Source: Mesodorylaimus sp. YZB2_4 (lineage: Eukaryota; Nematoda; Enoplea; Dorylaimida; Dorylaimidae). Taken from it: a stretch of 64,000 bases of DNA. Positions 1-12,511 of the stretch are shown here, one piece after another; position 1 is the stretch's first letter; each line of letters starts with the position of its first letter. The stretch covers positions 186,001 through 250,000 of the forward strand of contig JASANH010000652.1 of assembly GCA_030248295.1 (NCBI GenBank). Reading direction: 5' to 3'. The translations under genes and the position numbers were made by a program. The notes beneath the pieces are model-generated. The model was given only the letters and a program-made list of their open reading frames with translations. It made no database searches and was not told the origin of the DNA.

Positions 1-5
1 TTTAG

Positions 6-1910
6 AAATTGCCCCTATCGGCGCAGTCAGAGCAAGATAAACAGCAACTGTCGAATGTGATTGGAAATTTGGAGGAAGTAGCTGCTGAGATCAATGGCTG
101 TATCAAGAGGACTCTGTCATCTGCCAACGCTGAGTTATCACCGGATCGAGAAGATCAGAGCGATTCGTCGAATGGTCGTCCTATTAGGTAGGAAGGGTTG
201 TGTGCAGGGTCTTTGGGAGTGTCTCTCTGTCAGGCGTGCGCAGCCAAAAGACTCAGGATAGTCTGATAACCCCACTATTTCACTACGATTCCATTTAGGA
301 AACGATACAGCAAGAAGCAGTCATCCGCTGTCGATTCTCCCTCGTCAGTCCTCAATCGCACCGACTCAGCGGCGAGAAGAGCGAGGAGTGCAGCTGCCCT
401 TGCGAAAAGGCAACTGCAACAGCAGCTGCAATGCGTACAGGAAAATCTTACCATTACTCCTCCAACTCACGCTGCGAAAGCACAGAGTGCACCGACCGCT
501 ACTTCATCAGGCAGTCACATGGAAGTGATGAAGACTTTCCCTCGGAGACACGCCAGACAGGACAGATATTGCTCCGATCTTGGTTTCACTAAGGAAACGC
601 AGGAACGATTTTTGACTTTTGGTCGGGGTGAGAACTCGATGGGAGATCATAACAGGTGAGAGACTCTAATTTTGACGGACTAGGCATCTTCATGTGAGAA
701 TCTTTTCTTGTGGAGTCTTACTGTGCTATTCATGCATTAACTGTCATAATCTCACAATCAGACGGTCTTGTTTGCTAGACTCTGTCAACAACTAGTGATA
801 AGGTCCTGCACTAGCTGCGCGAGTGCTCATCTCGAAATGACGCATTTATAACTTCATTTTCGAGCACCATTTTATTTATTGCAGCTCGTCTTCGACCGGA
901 TTCGCCAGTGGTATTGCAGAGAAAGCACTCGTTAGGTCGTCAACGTCAGCAATTGTTTCAACACTCGAAAAGAGCAAACACGAAAACTTTCATAGCGAAC
1001 CGGATTTATCTCAAGCCACGAGCACCTCGACAGAAGACAGTGCATCACTGTTACGAACCAGCGACGAGGCTGGCAGTGAGAGAATGCCAATTACGATCAA
1101 AGAGTCCAGGCGAGAATCATCGCCGCCGCCAATGCCCTTATTGAAGCAACGGAGTCGGCGGTACACGACCAACAATGTGGTCCCTATCAGTTACACGCAT
1201 TCTGGAGACTTCGACGCGTGGCATGTCAACGACAACAGGATGAACGATCAGATGAATTATCGCGCGACCTCGCTGTCGCCGTCACGGTCAGTCTCCATGA
1301 AGGTGGCGCCAAACGATCCGTACGCCAACGAAATGGCCAATATGAGGAAAGTGAAATATGCCAAGTCGGGCTCGTCGACCAAGAGTGTGCATTCACTGAA
1401 GAACAGCTTGGCTGCATTCTTCTCTAAACGCAAGAATGAACAACGATTTGGGACGAATATGAACCCAGTTGGAGTGTCCCCATCGTCGACAATGGCACGT
1501 ATTCCCGGCGGGACATCGTACTCGTATTGGCCTGGTTCCTACGGCGATAGCAGTTCCGAAATGGGAAGTGTGCGAAGCACGACCCTAACATTGGCCTCGA
1601 ATCCGAATGTGCGTCTATTGGCAGGGAGCATACCACGTCCCCAATACATACCCTCGCCGCAGCAGCGTCGAAGTGGTGCTCAACCTTATGGTAAGCGGAG
1701 ACGCTCGAAAGTTTTTTGTGAACTGAAATGACTGAAGGAGCCTGTCGTTTAGGCTTCGACTATCGACGAGATTCTTTCGAAAGTGTGCAATCGGGCGTGG
1801 CGCAAAGACGAAACGGAGAGGGGGCATTCACCACCAACTCGCCCTTGTACTGGTGGCACAAAGAGAAAGAGCCCTTTCAACAAGGCAGTTCCGATTTTGT
1901 AGAGGTGTGA
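6..1910 (+). CDS. Ser-rich protein of unknown function, 3' end of gene (partial)
   Basis: Four exons join in phase: 6-187, 299-655, 885-1690 and 1753-1910, ending in TGA. The window opens on TTTAG, a splice acceptor, so the 5' part of the gene lies outside. The visible 500 residues are hydrophilic and rich in Ser, Arg and Gln, with a Gln run near residue 105 (QLQQQLQ). There is no membrane segment. Short aromatic or charged islands (DRYCSDLGF, NSPLYWWHKEKEP at the C-terminus) stand out in otherwise low-complexity sequence. This looks like the disordered cytoplasmic or regulatory tail of a larger protein, such as a signalling or channel-associated protein, but I do not recognise the family. 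The exon chain is well supported by GT-AG borders and open phases; the function is not. Confidence 0.72.
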
Positions 1911-2309
1911 TAAGTGGACGCTTTATACGAGTAGTGGATAGGCCTGCATGGCTTCTTATTGTATGAATCAGTTCTGCGTGCCAAGTGTTGTTCGCTGTGG
2001 AAACTATTCATACCAAGTGTTTGGTCAGATGCACCCTTTTTCTTTCCACGCACAGTTCTACTTGCTCTTGATTTCTCAGGGGTCTTCAACTTTCAGATTT
2101 CCATCAATGGCTACTCTCTTCTTGATTTACTTGGCTGCGACTATGCCAGGCCCAACCTGCAAACCATATCTATTTCCGACGTACGTATCCCAGGTGTCAA
2201 GCAATGACTTGCACACACTGACTGTACAAGTGGGCTAACAATAAGCGTGCATACGCTTACAAGTGAAACTAGTGCTCTACAGTATACTCTCCTACATACG
2301 AGTTGCCGA

Positions 2310-4481
2310 TTAGGCAGCCACGCAAGCACTGTTGTCACCGCTCTGAGGCTCCAGCTTGATGTTGTCCAAGCCAACGTAGTAGTTGGTCTTCAAATTCCGC
2401 ACGACATAGGAGAGCTGGAACAAAGTGGTAATTATGAGTTGCAGATGAGGTGATTGCACGTTCATACTTGGTATGGTTTATTGGGCTCCAAGTCGATGCT
2501 TTGTTCATCTGTCCATCGAGAATCACCAGTCCTCCCGACCGGATTCTCAACCCGGTTTCGACAATCAGTAAATCCCTCGTTGGTGCAGACCTGTCGTGAA
2601 ATACAGCGATGTAATAATGGTGGGGTTAGAATAGACTAGAGACCAGGGTGTTAGGCGAGATGTGCTAGTCCGCGTTAAGATGGAAAGAAGAATCAGAAGC
2701 AACAGTCCCTATCCAGGTGAAAAGCCCGGGTGTATACTCCACATACAAGAATCGGTACCTCGAATACGGGTCCTACTGACTGGTCATACAACCGATATTT
2801 TAGCTTGGCGGGAACTTTTGACTTGAATCGAGGGCTTTGTAAAACGTATGTCGACGAGCTTTCACTTCCCGAAGAGGCCACGTTTGGAGTGGTGCGCCCA
2901 ACGAAGGCGAATTTGCCTGAAATTGAGCATTGTCCGATAGTTCAGGGAGAGAGGCATGTGTCCTACCTTCCTTATTTCCCGTAGCATCGCCGTAGATGCC
3001 AGTCAATGCTGAGCCTTCACGACCCGAGTTCACATTCCACTGACCATAGTCCCCTTTCGCAGGACCCCAACCGCATGTGTTTCCTAGAAATGTAAAACTT
3101 TGTTATCTACTCTTGCTACTCCGGGAAGAACAAAAAACCTTTTTCGAAGTCGCAAGTCAACGAGCTGCAGCCATTGAGCAGTTGATTAGTAGCTCCACCG
3201 GTAATGCCCCGATCTGTGGTCAGGCCTGTGCCTCCCTGAACAATGAGATTGCTGTAGTTGTGCTTACTGACAGGCCATGACGCTTACATCGCAGAAGCCT
3301 CCATTGTACCGGACGTCATCTATGACCACGAAGTCGGGCTGAGTGTAGTGGTCGGCCTTGATGACGATCCTAGCAGGGACCTTGTTTGGGCATCCTATGT
3401 CAAAGCGGGCTGGATTAGGAGAGATCCGAGAATGAGGCGCCTTGCGACAGTCTGGCGCTGAGTCCTGACAAGTCACACAAACTTCGAGGTCTGGATTGTC
3501 GCTGCTTTTCCAATAGCTGCAAAGAAATCGAGGTGGTAGCGATGACTCAGTGAAGGGTGAACCAGTCCGTTACTTTATTTCCAACGTAGCCCGATCCAAA
3601 CATGGCACCTCTGCGATGAGGTTGGCGCTGTCCTCTGGACTTCGTCGCTCCTCGCTGCCAGCCGCCAAGAAATCACCGTCTGCACAAAAGAAAAAGAATC
3701 AAGACGCTTTTTCTTCGCGGCTGAGGATATTACTGCGGCACCCTCTATTTGGGTCAAGACGACGAATGGGGGCCTCCAGTAGAGACAGTGTGACAAGTTG
3801 CACTCACTGGGCAGCTCGTTTCTTCCAGTCACATCCCGCATTTGCTTCGGAGTGACAGCTTGTTTGAATCGAGTCCTTTGCCAGTGCAGAATTCCACTGG
3901 GGTCATCGTACCAGCAGCAAGTGCCGCCATCGAAACTGCATGTCAAGCATGCCGGATTGCTAGCCGGCCCTGCAAGTATAAGCCAAATGCAGGCGTGGGG
4001 GTTGGAGTGGTTGCAGCTTCATACCTTCACTTCCTCGGTAGTTCTCGAATTGCACATATTTTCGTAAATCGCTTACTAAAAGAACAATAAGGAGTCAACT
4101 GGCAAAAATCTGGCCTCGGTTTCTCAAGGTGCTATCAGTGGCCTGGTGGTGGATGCAGACAGCGTCTTACAGTCAGTGGGCGGATCTGGGGGAGCTGATA
4201 TCTCGGGATTGTGAGAGAGGCAACAGTGGCAAGTATGCAGGGCAAAAGACAGATTCACACTGGTTCCATCTACAAACCCAGGCCACCTTAAAACACAAAT
4301 GACTCACGTTTTCTCCCAGGTCCGCACGCGTCACCTAAAATGTTATTCGTTTTTCAAAGAACAATCGCGCTGAATAAGAGAGTGTATAATTTGTCAACGT
4401 ACCCAGTGGCAGCGCACACAGTACGATGAGCAGGCCTAGAACAGAGGACGGGTGTGGTCGGAGGGAAGACGAGGTTGCCAT
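2310..4481 (-). CDS. Secreted protein with two MAM domains
   Basis: Twelve exons on the minus strand join in phase to 454 codons: 4403-4481, 4308-4334 (a 27-base micro-exon), 4171-4269, 4025-4075, 3808-3969, 3574-3679, 3288-3516, 3139-3235, 2967-3083, 2747-2916, 2468-2590 and 2310-2414. The first exon encodes a signal peptide (hydrophobic core LGLLIVLCALPLG) and there is no membrane anchor, so the product should be secreted. MAM domain 1 spans about residues 92-250, from CSFDGGTCCW to FVVIDDVRYNGGFC. MAM domain 2 spans about 277-450, from CDFEKGNTCGW through STYVLQSPRF to NYYVGLDNIKLEP. MAM domains are extracellular adhesion or interaction modules, about 160 residues long with conserved Cys pairs, which fits both blocks. 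Upstream of domain 1 is a short Cys-rich stretch. The ligand is unknown. Confidence 0.88.
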
Positions 4482-5717
4482 TATCGATGTCGTCAAGTCG
4501 GTAATTGTGGATATTGAGTTTCTCGGGGCTCACCTGCGCGCAAAGCCAAACGTTTAGTGGCTGTCACAATCAAACGGACACGACTAGTGCCGCCCTCTAC
4601 TAGTTTCTGCAGAAGAACAGCTTCAAACATAAGGAGAATAGAACGAGTTTAGATTGGTATCTAGTCCAGATACGTGGGAGCAGGTGACGCGAGGTAATCG
4701 AGCCATTTATGGTAAAGCCAAGGAGAACGTCACAATTACGTGCCCTCTTCAATGCACGACGTTTGCCTCGTTTTGAAAGTTAGAAAAGAAGAAAAAAGTT
4801 TTACCATTTCGTCAACACCACTCGGCTACCACACACGCCTACCACACCCGCAGGATCTATGCTCGCGCCAGGACATGCAAGAATAAGGAAAGCATTTCGG
4901 GGGCAGTTTCTAGCAACCGTTCCACCCCCGCCAAAGATTGATGATGAGTTTTGAGGTGAAGTGAGGATCGCATGGATGTGTGTCATTCGAACATTGAAAA
5001 ACACGTAACCGGAGACGGTTTAACGCCCGGCGAGTAATAAAGCCCCCCTGGCGGAGGGCATCTTACGATTGAAGGCGAACCAGACATTACCTCGCAAAAC
5101 ATGATTTCTCTCTTCAATATGGATATTTTGCTGGTAACTGGCACGCGTAAAAGATGAGGCTAGTGAAAGAAATACCAGCTCGTAGACATAGATTCCTCGC
5201 TCGACCTGCTAGGAATCGTATTTTAGGCACGTGTAAACTCATCCATCCACAATTGGTCGTAGACAATTTTCGAGGTCGCGTCCATGAAATGGATGTAGAT
5301 TGGTGTCCATGCGTAAACGAGGCCAAACTGTCACCACATGCTAACCATGCCCAGCCAGCACACTACACCCATTTTATTGCTTGACTAAATACATGTGTGC
5401 TGCGTTTTTCCCAATAAGGAATTCCTATGATGCCCGAGGGCAGGTGAATTACGTGACGTAATATTTGCACAGGGGAGGGTCTTTATGGGAAGGTGAACTT
5501 GAGTTCCGCCTTTCGGCGAATTTCACCCTCAAACCGTGCTTGATCGGAGATGCTAAATTTGAATTTCCCGCTTATTTTGAAATGACTAGAAGGTACCTGC
5601 GGAGCTGTGTGGTCACGAGCTTACTGTAGTTTGCGGGCAAGGGAAATTCGTTTGATCGATCGGTCTGATCGATATATCGAGATTGCCGGGTTTGAGCTTC
5701 ATTCGCTCTAATCGTAA
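4482..5717. other. Divergent intergenic region between the MAM gene and MTO1
   Basis: About 1.2 kb lies between two divergently transcribed genes and should hold both promoters. I see no coding exon. Several short open frames around 4801-5384 have no recognisable protein or splice context. A copy of the recurrent octamer TACTGTAG lies near 5622. Confidence 0.6.
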
Positions 5718-8296
5718 ATGAGGCTGTTTTCGGCGTTGAGGCAAAAGATTCTTTACGATGTGATCGTTGTTGGTGGCGGCCATGCGGGCACGGAAGCTGC
5801 CGCCGCTTCGGCTCGCATGGGAAGACGAACTTTATTGCTCACGCATCGATTCGATACGATCGGCGAAATGTCGTGCAATCCCGCTTTCGGTGGCATTGGA
5901 AAAGGTCAGCTGATGAGAGAAGTTGATGCCTTAGATGGTCTGTGCGGACGAATTTGTGACAAGGCGGGAATTCATTACAAAATATTGAATCGAAGTCGAG
6001 GTAAGACCGGCCACAAGTTAGTACATTTAGGCAGGCCTATTTAATTATGTGTGTCTATGCAAATGGAGGAAAGTCAACTGGTTGTTCAGGAGCACCCGAA
6101 ATTTTTCTGTCGAGAAGGATGAATGAGAATAGAAGGACTTCCTAATTGTACGAGTACGAGTAGGCTTACTGTAGCCTACATCTTTTGGTAGCAGCGCATG
6201 TTTTGCACAGATTGATTACCTATATCCTTAGAGCTAGGGCATGTGTGGCAGACCAGTTTTCTGTAGAAATACGTTGCTCCTTCTGCCGAACCGAGAGTGA
6301 GGTGAGGAGACCGTTTCATGAGTGGAAATTCAGTGGTGGTTTCCCGATTATCAATAGTGTCATTGCTTTTCAGGATCAGCCGTCTGGGGACATCGTGCTC
6401 AAATCGATCGAAGCCTGTACAAGAAATGGATGCAAGAAGAAATCGTGTGCATTCCTAATTTGACGATCATGGAAGGCGCTGTGGAAGATTTGGCTCTTGA
6501 TTGTCCTTCATCGTCAACCGCCGAAACGTCATCAGAAAAATCTGATTTTGAAATCGATGGCAACAAGGCGATGGTCAAAGGGGTCACATTGGCCGATGGA
6601 TCTGTTATTTCTTGCCGGGCCGTGGTGATCACGACTGGTACCTTTCTTCGAGGTGAAATTGTGATTGGTATGGAAGTGAGACCGGCTGGTCGGATAGGCG
6701 ATCCTGCATCGTACGGACTGTCTCGAACTCTCGATCGACTCGGATTCCGTTTAAGTCGCCTTCGAACGGGTACACCCCCTCGGTTAGATGGACGCACGCT
6801 TGATTATTCGAAGATGCAGGTTCATGAAGCGGACCAAGAACCCGAACCGTTCTCCTTTATGAATGATACGGTTTGGATAAAACCAGAGGATCAGTTGCCC
6901 ACTTACTTGACTCTGACGAACGAGAAAGTCGCAACTTTAGTACGCGATAATATGCACGTCAATCGGCATCTAGTGCCACCGGATGTGAAAGGGCCGAGGT
7001 AAGACTTGATGCTCTCGTTTATCCGATAAGCCTTGCTTGAAATTACTTTTTTTAAGGTACTGTCCTTCGTTAGAGGCGAAAATACTACGATTTAATCGTG
7101 CTGAACATCAAATTTGGTGCGAACCCGAAGGCCTCGACACGCACGTAGTCTATCCGAACGGACTGTCAATGACTTATCCTCTCGAAATTCAAGAACAAAT
7201 CGTGAGGTCGATCCCTGGTTTGGAAGAAGCCGTCTTATTGCGACCTGGTTATGGTGTTCAGTATGATTTTGTCGACCCGCGTCAATTGAAACGTTCGTTA
7301 GAAACTAAAATCGTCGATGGCTTGTTCTTGGCTGGTCAGATAAATGGGACAACGGGTTATGAAGAAGCGGCTTCGCAAGGCATCATTGCAGGTAAGAAAG
7401 GCGGGTTATGCCTAAGGACTGTAAGAAATGTCACTGTTTTTATGAACGTCAGAATGCCCGAAAAAATGTTTTATTCATAATTAATTTTAAGAATAGAAAA
7501 ATGGGCAGAAAGCAATAATTCCGGGTTTTTATTGCCTACACTTTTAGGGATCAATGCCGCGCTGTATGTTTCGCAAGACGATCCATTCATCGTATCGCGC
7601 ACGGACAGTTATATCGGCGTTTTGATCGACGATCTGACAACTCTGGGTACCGACGAGCCATATCGAATGTTCACTAGTCGAGTGGAGTTCCGTTTAGCAC
7701 TCAGACCCGACAATGCCGATGTTCGTTTGACGAAACGCGGTTTCAAGCGCGGTGTGGTGCGGGATCAGCGATATCAACATTTTGTCAATACTCAAAATCG
7801 TATTCGAGAAGGAGTAGAAGCTTTGAAAGCTATTTCGTTCACGCGGAAACATTGGTCGGAGATTTTGCCGCCGGATGTTCGAGTTAGTCTGGTTGGTCAG
7901 TCGGAAACTCGAACGGCAAACGATATTCTCACTCACGACAACATGACGTTTCGCAGATTGACGAGTTTGTTCCCGGAACAACTAGCTCGGTTCGTGGACG
8001 TGGGAGAGCGACGTATCGTCCCTGAAGTCTTGTATTCAGTGTACGTCAAACAGCAGACGAAGAGAATGGAAGATATTCGGAAAGAAGGCAATATGAAATT
8101 GCCAGATAATGTGGATTATGGACGAGAAGATTTGACCAGCTGGTTTTCTTTAGAATGTCGAGAAAAATTGAATTTTTATCAACCACAGACTGTAGCAGCG
8201 GCCAGTCGAATTCCTGGAATTACACCGGCAGCGCTGTTGTATTTGATGAAATTTGCTAAACAGCAAGCGGAAGAGCAAGGTGCTGCGCAGAATTGA
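5718..8296 (+). CDS. MTO1: MTO1/GidA-type tRNA wobble-uridine modification enzyme (FAD-binding)
   Basis: Four exons (5718-6000, 6374-6998, 7057-7391, 7548-8296) join in phase to 663 residues, the usual length of the MTO1/GidA/MnmG family. In this family the enzyme works with the GTPase GTPBP3/MnmE, using FAD and folate, to install 5-taurinomethyl or 5-carboxymethylaminomethyl groups on U34 of mitochondrial tRNAs. The sequence shows the N-terminal dinucleotide-binding motif [12 protein letters not shown], the [12 protein letters not shown] motif, the first GidA signature ([10 protein letters not shown], interrupted by an intron) and the second ([13 protein letters not shown]). The C-terminal helical domain is present and ends normally. 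A hydrophobic and basic N-terminus ([10 protein letters not shown]) could be a short mitochondrial presequence. No frameshift or missing motif was seen. Confidence 0.96.
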
Positions 8297-10735
8297 CGAT
8301 GTAGAGTTAGTGCGCTTAGCAGCGCTTACTGCAGAGTTTTGTTGATTTTTATTGTCGAATAATTCGATGATAATAATTTAAGTGGATATCAAGTTGGTTA
8401 TCAACCTGTTTTGGTCTTGCTTTATTTGAAGACTTCAGTGAGGATTTTCGTTCAATGGTCGGCTGTGCGAGTGAGAGCGGGAGAGATTTCAGGTGGTGTG
8501 CTGCCATTCAATGTGCTATGCAAACAGCAATGCGGTAAAGACGAGTTGAAATAGTGAAAGCAAGTGCGCCTGACACGAAAGAGAAAGTAAAGTGAATTTC
8601 AGCCCAAGGGGATTTCACGGTCGTCGAACGGAAGGCAAGGGCTGAGGGATAAGATGGGAGGAAAGTGTGTGAAAAGCCCTGTATTTATTCTTTAGACGTG
8701 GAGTGGTCGTTGATTGACCACTGGGTTAGAGTATGCATGATCGGTGCTCGGTTGATTGTACGAGTACTAGTCTGTTTGATATCCTGCGCCTGTAAGGGGT
8801 GTTTTCAGGCGATGCTGAGCTTTTTTTAAGAGTAGTCGAAAAAAGGACTTGAAAGGAAGTTTGTGTTCTGTAGGGGCCTCTGATAGTGTGATTTCCCGCC
8901 TTGGCACACACGATAAGGGCCGAAACAGTGCGAGATACTAGGGCGGCCTAACTCTCGACGACCGTAACACACAGGCACAAAAGCAGCAGGTTACTAGCGA
9001 TGTAAATCGAGAAGTCCAGGCTAGTCAATGCCTCTACACTAGGTAAGGGCATTAAATGCACAAAATGTCATTGTCACTAGCGATAAGCCAACTAATCCAG
9101 ATGCGTTTCTTGGTCGCGTGGCGACAAGCTGATTGCAATTTTCTTTTTGGTTGTGCATGGCTTTCGAACGCGTAGCATTGGAAGCACTGTGGGGCTAACA
9201 TGTGCCATTGCGGGCTACCTAGTATGAGCATGTCGATAACACAACAGAAGACTGTGCGTTCGAGACGATGCTAACTACTGTGTGTATTCACTTGCTCCTT
9301 TTCTGTGAAACTGATCTAATTTCTGTGATATCTGTGTGTACTGCTGAGTGTGAGCAGATAATAGTGGCTGTATCTGTTTCATTGCATTTCGGCTGATCGA
9401 GTTTGAAGTTAGTCACAATTCTTTTGCGCGGCTGATATAAGTAGATAGCAACTCGCATATGCTACGTCGTGTATCATGTACAATGAGTCCCATCACCCGC
9501 GAGTGGAGTAGCTGCTCCAGGGGATGTGGTTAATGAACATGTCGATGCATCACTGATTGTGAGATCACAATGCAAGGTGTCAGTGCTGCCATAATCAGTA
9601 AAGAATAAATGCAATCCGTGGAATGTGCAATATGTTATCGTGATTCGGTGAACTGTATGGCAGAGGTGGTGTAAGTACTCTATGGTCATGGTTGTACATG
9701 TTGTGTGATTGTAATCACACAACCAGTACAACCTGTAAAAATTATTTTGGCTTACATTCATTCGGTTCTGCGTTAATGTTGGTAAAACGTTATACTTTAT
9801 TTTGTGGCTTTTCAATGAACATGCGATGGGCATTTGTCGGCAACGATCATGGGATCTTTTATGAGATCAAGAGAATGCGAAGAGAGCTTCCCAACTGCCT
9901 ACTCGTGGCCCTGGGAGGGAGTGGCAACCACTTGCCCGATGTTAAGAAGAGGAAAAATTTTGGCAAGAATTCCTGAATCTGAAAGATATTTGTAAGATAC
10001 TTTCCTCGCTAGAATCTTGACCTGCTCTCGTTTTTGGGAAGATCTTGGCAGGATAGCCGCAAGAAATTCTACTTGCCAAGATAAATGCCAAACATTGAGT
10101 CAACAGTTTCTTGAGGTTGAGTTAGAAAGACCTCGCCAAGACCTGCCAAGATTTTAGCAGGATGGGAAATGCAGGGACACATATATGTAGCCTGTATCCC
10201 CTGATGATGAGAAGGGTCCTCTACTGATTGCACCGCGCAGTCCCACAGATTTCCCCATGTCAAACACGCCTCCTACGTAGGTACTGGACATGCATGCATA
10301 CATATAGGTTCGTGGCCTTCCTATACATTCAAGGGATCTTTCAACATTTCAGCATGGGAATGTAGTACATAGCTCATCATGACAGGCATATAAGTTCAAA
10401 TCAGTCAGGTTTACGCCCCGAGAAGATGCATATTTACTGCAGTTATGATGCTCGCAGGGACTCCTTCGAATGCTGGCACAGATGGAAAAAAGCATTTATT
10501 ACCGCATAGTGGCCATGAACCGGTCGGCATGCCGTCAAGACAAACAAGAAAACAAGAACAAGTTTAGGTAACTGATAACATGATGGCACGGGATCTTACA
10601 TCCCCTTACCTTCCCTCCTTCCCTGCGACCTGTGCACGTCAGTCTGAACTATCGAACAGCAGCAGTGGGCCGCAACCCTAAGCTCGCTTTCCTCCTAGCA
10701 GTCAAGGCTTCAAAGTGTTTCAAAGACAGTTCAAT
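8297..10735. other. Intergenic region, no gene seen
   Basis: About 2.4 kb between MTO1 and the BTB gene. Only short, unsupported open frames are present. It holds one strong near-perfect hairpin (9690-9733) and AT/TG-rich sequence. Acceptor-like TCCTAGCAG at the end lies about 35 bases before the BTB start codon. Confidence 0.55.
9690..9733. repeat. 44-base near-perfect inverted repeat
   Basis: Two 21-base arms, differing at two adjacent positions, surround a 2-base spacer. The inner arms read GTTGTGTGATT and AATCACACAAC; the outer arms read GGTTGTAC and GTACAACC. No coding sequence overlaps it. It could be a cruciform-forming site, a remnant of a foldback element or a dyad binding site. Confidence 0.8.
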
Positions 10736-12511
10736 ATGTTGTCCAATTGTTTACGGAAACTTTCGGCGCCGCTAATAATTGAACATAAAAGTCTGGTGAG
10801 CAGGGATATCAAGCAATTGTACGATGATGATATTTTCTCTGATCTGGTCTTGGTTGTCGGCGGGCAGCGGTTCCTTGTGCATAAAAATATTTTGGCTTCT
10901 CGAAGCAAGTATTTTCGGTAAGTCTGTTTGTTTAAGTGAATGCACGTCAGAGTGTAGACGATAATGTGTCCTAGTTGGTATAGCACTACTTTAGCGACTA
11001 GTAAATGTAGTAAGCTAATGTTACTTGCTGCTCACAATTCCAGGAGAGTCTTCTTGATCGTGAGTCAGAGACTGACCATTGCTAGGCAAGGTCGCGGGGA
11101 GCCCCGTACTCCGCATAAAACTCACAATCAAAGCTGTATTCTGCATCTTCTAGTAGTCAAAAGCTATTGAAATATAAACCTGACTGGTTGACACGCCAAC
11201 GTTCCTGTACTGAGGTCGCATTACAGATAAGGAATGGGCAGCGCCCAGTAGGCCTTGCCAAGTAGGTTGGGTAGGTCCCTCACATAGGACATAGGTTTTA
11301 CTTTATGCGTGCTGTCTTAACCATCAGGCACCTTCATCCGCATTCTATGGCACGAGCTCCGACGTGGTAGCTTTTTCTGCTGTGTTGGAGACTGGAGCAG
11401 TTCCGCAAAGCCAACCCTGACGAGCTTATTTGTTTCAGTAGTTTATTGCTCTCCGGTATGAGCGAATCGAATCAGCGTGAAATCAAAATAGAAGAATCGA
11501 ATAGTGCTTTGTTCGAGAAACTTATTCGCTACGTTTATTCTGGTCAAATTCAAACCGATAACTCGATCTTGGAAAACGTGTTGGAAATGTTGGTCATGGC
11601 TAATAAGTATCTATTCACTGATTTGGAGGCAGCCATCTCAAATCACTTGCAATCGATTTTGCGCGTCAAAAATTTTTGTCGAATCTACGTAGTGGCCACA
11701 TCATGCACGATTCCTGATTTGAAAAAGGCGTGTTTAAAGCTAGCGGATGAGCGAGGCAGCAACATATTGGTCAGCGATGGATTCTTAGGATTGAGCGCGG
11801 TAAGTGCGCGAGTATTTTTATATATTCAAGTCGAATGATATAGTTGTGATAACGGATTGGCGTAGGATGCTATCAAAGATATCATTTCACGTGACACCTT
11901 CAAACCACCGCATAAAGAAGTCTTCGATGCTGTTGCTAAGTGGATTGAAGCTAATGGGCTTGAACATGCCGACCAGATTTTGCCACACGTTGATTTGGCG
12001 CTTCTTCCAGTGACTTATCTGCTGGATCGAGTCCGCCAGTCTGGTTTTTATTCAGAGACAGCGATATTGGACGCGATAGCCGTCCGAGGGAAAGCTCAAT
12101 TATGGGGAGGTACTGTGAATAAAATAAATATATGAGCTAATTGTTATTGAATTTACAAGCAAGCTGTACTTTTTAGAAGACGATGGCTCCGCGATAAACT
12201 CAGACGTGGCTGGTTACCGAACACCGAGAATGGACCACGTGATCATAGACCAACGAGCACTGTCAGTCAACTCAAAGACAAGATAGCTGAAAGTCAAAGA
12301 ATTTCAAAATCATCGCGTCACTTGATACAGCTACGTTGGAACGGTAGGCAGCTGGTCTCGATCAGTACAAGTATACTATATTTTAAATTGTGACTTTTCA
12401 GGAAAGGTTCTTAACGAATGGAACACTCTCAAAGAGCACGGAGTCGCGGAGGGCTCGACTGTGGAGTGTCTGGTCAACTACCACCCAACAAGACTTACTT
12501 ATGCAAGCTAG
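10736..12511 (+). CDS. BTB-BACK domain protein with apparent C-terminal ubiquitin-like domain
   Basis: Five exons join in phase to 358 residues: 10736-10917, 11439-11799, 11866-12109, 12164-12343 and 12402-12511. The BTB fold covers about residues 25-135 (FSDLVLVVGGQRFLVHKNIL, then LLSGMSESNQREIKI and ENVLEMLVMANKYLF). The BACK domain follows at about 180-260 (LPVTYLLDRVRQSGFYSETA), closest by eye to BTBD9. BTB-BACK proteins usually act as Cul3 ubiquitin-ligase substrate adaptors. In place of the C-terminal domains of BTBD9, the last two exons give a beta-grasp-like stretch (STVSQLKDKIAESQ, then NGKVLNEWNTLKEHGV and STVECLVNY) patterned like ubiquitin, but ending in YAS rather than a diglycine. 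The exon 3/4 junction uses the acceptor ACAAGCAAG; the more obvious TTTTTAG at 12167 would shift the frame into an early stop. That junction is the weakest point. Confidence 0.75.
11040..11230 (+). repeat. Dispersed repeat copy in BTB intron 1
   Basis: The stretch containing AAACTCACAATCAAAGC and AACCTGACTGGTTGAC matches 40300-40410 (AAACTCACGATCAGAGC and CAACCCGACTGGTTGAC) in the same order. It lies inside the 521-base first intron of the BTB gene. It is probably the internal part of a composite repeat also seen near 40 kb. Confidence 0.6.
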
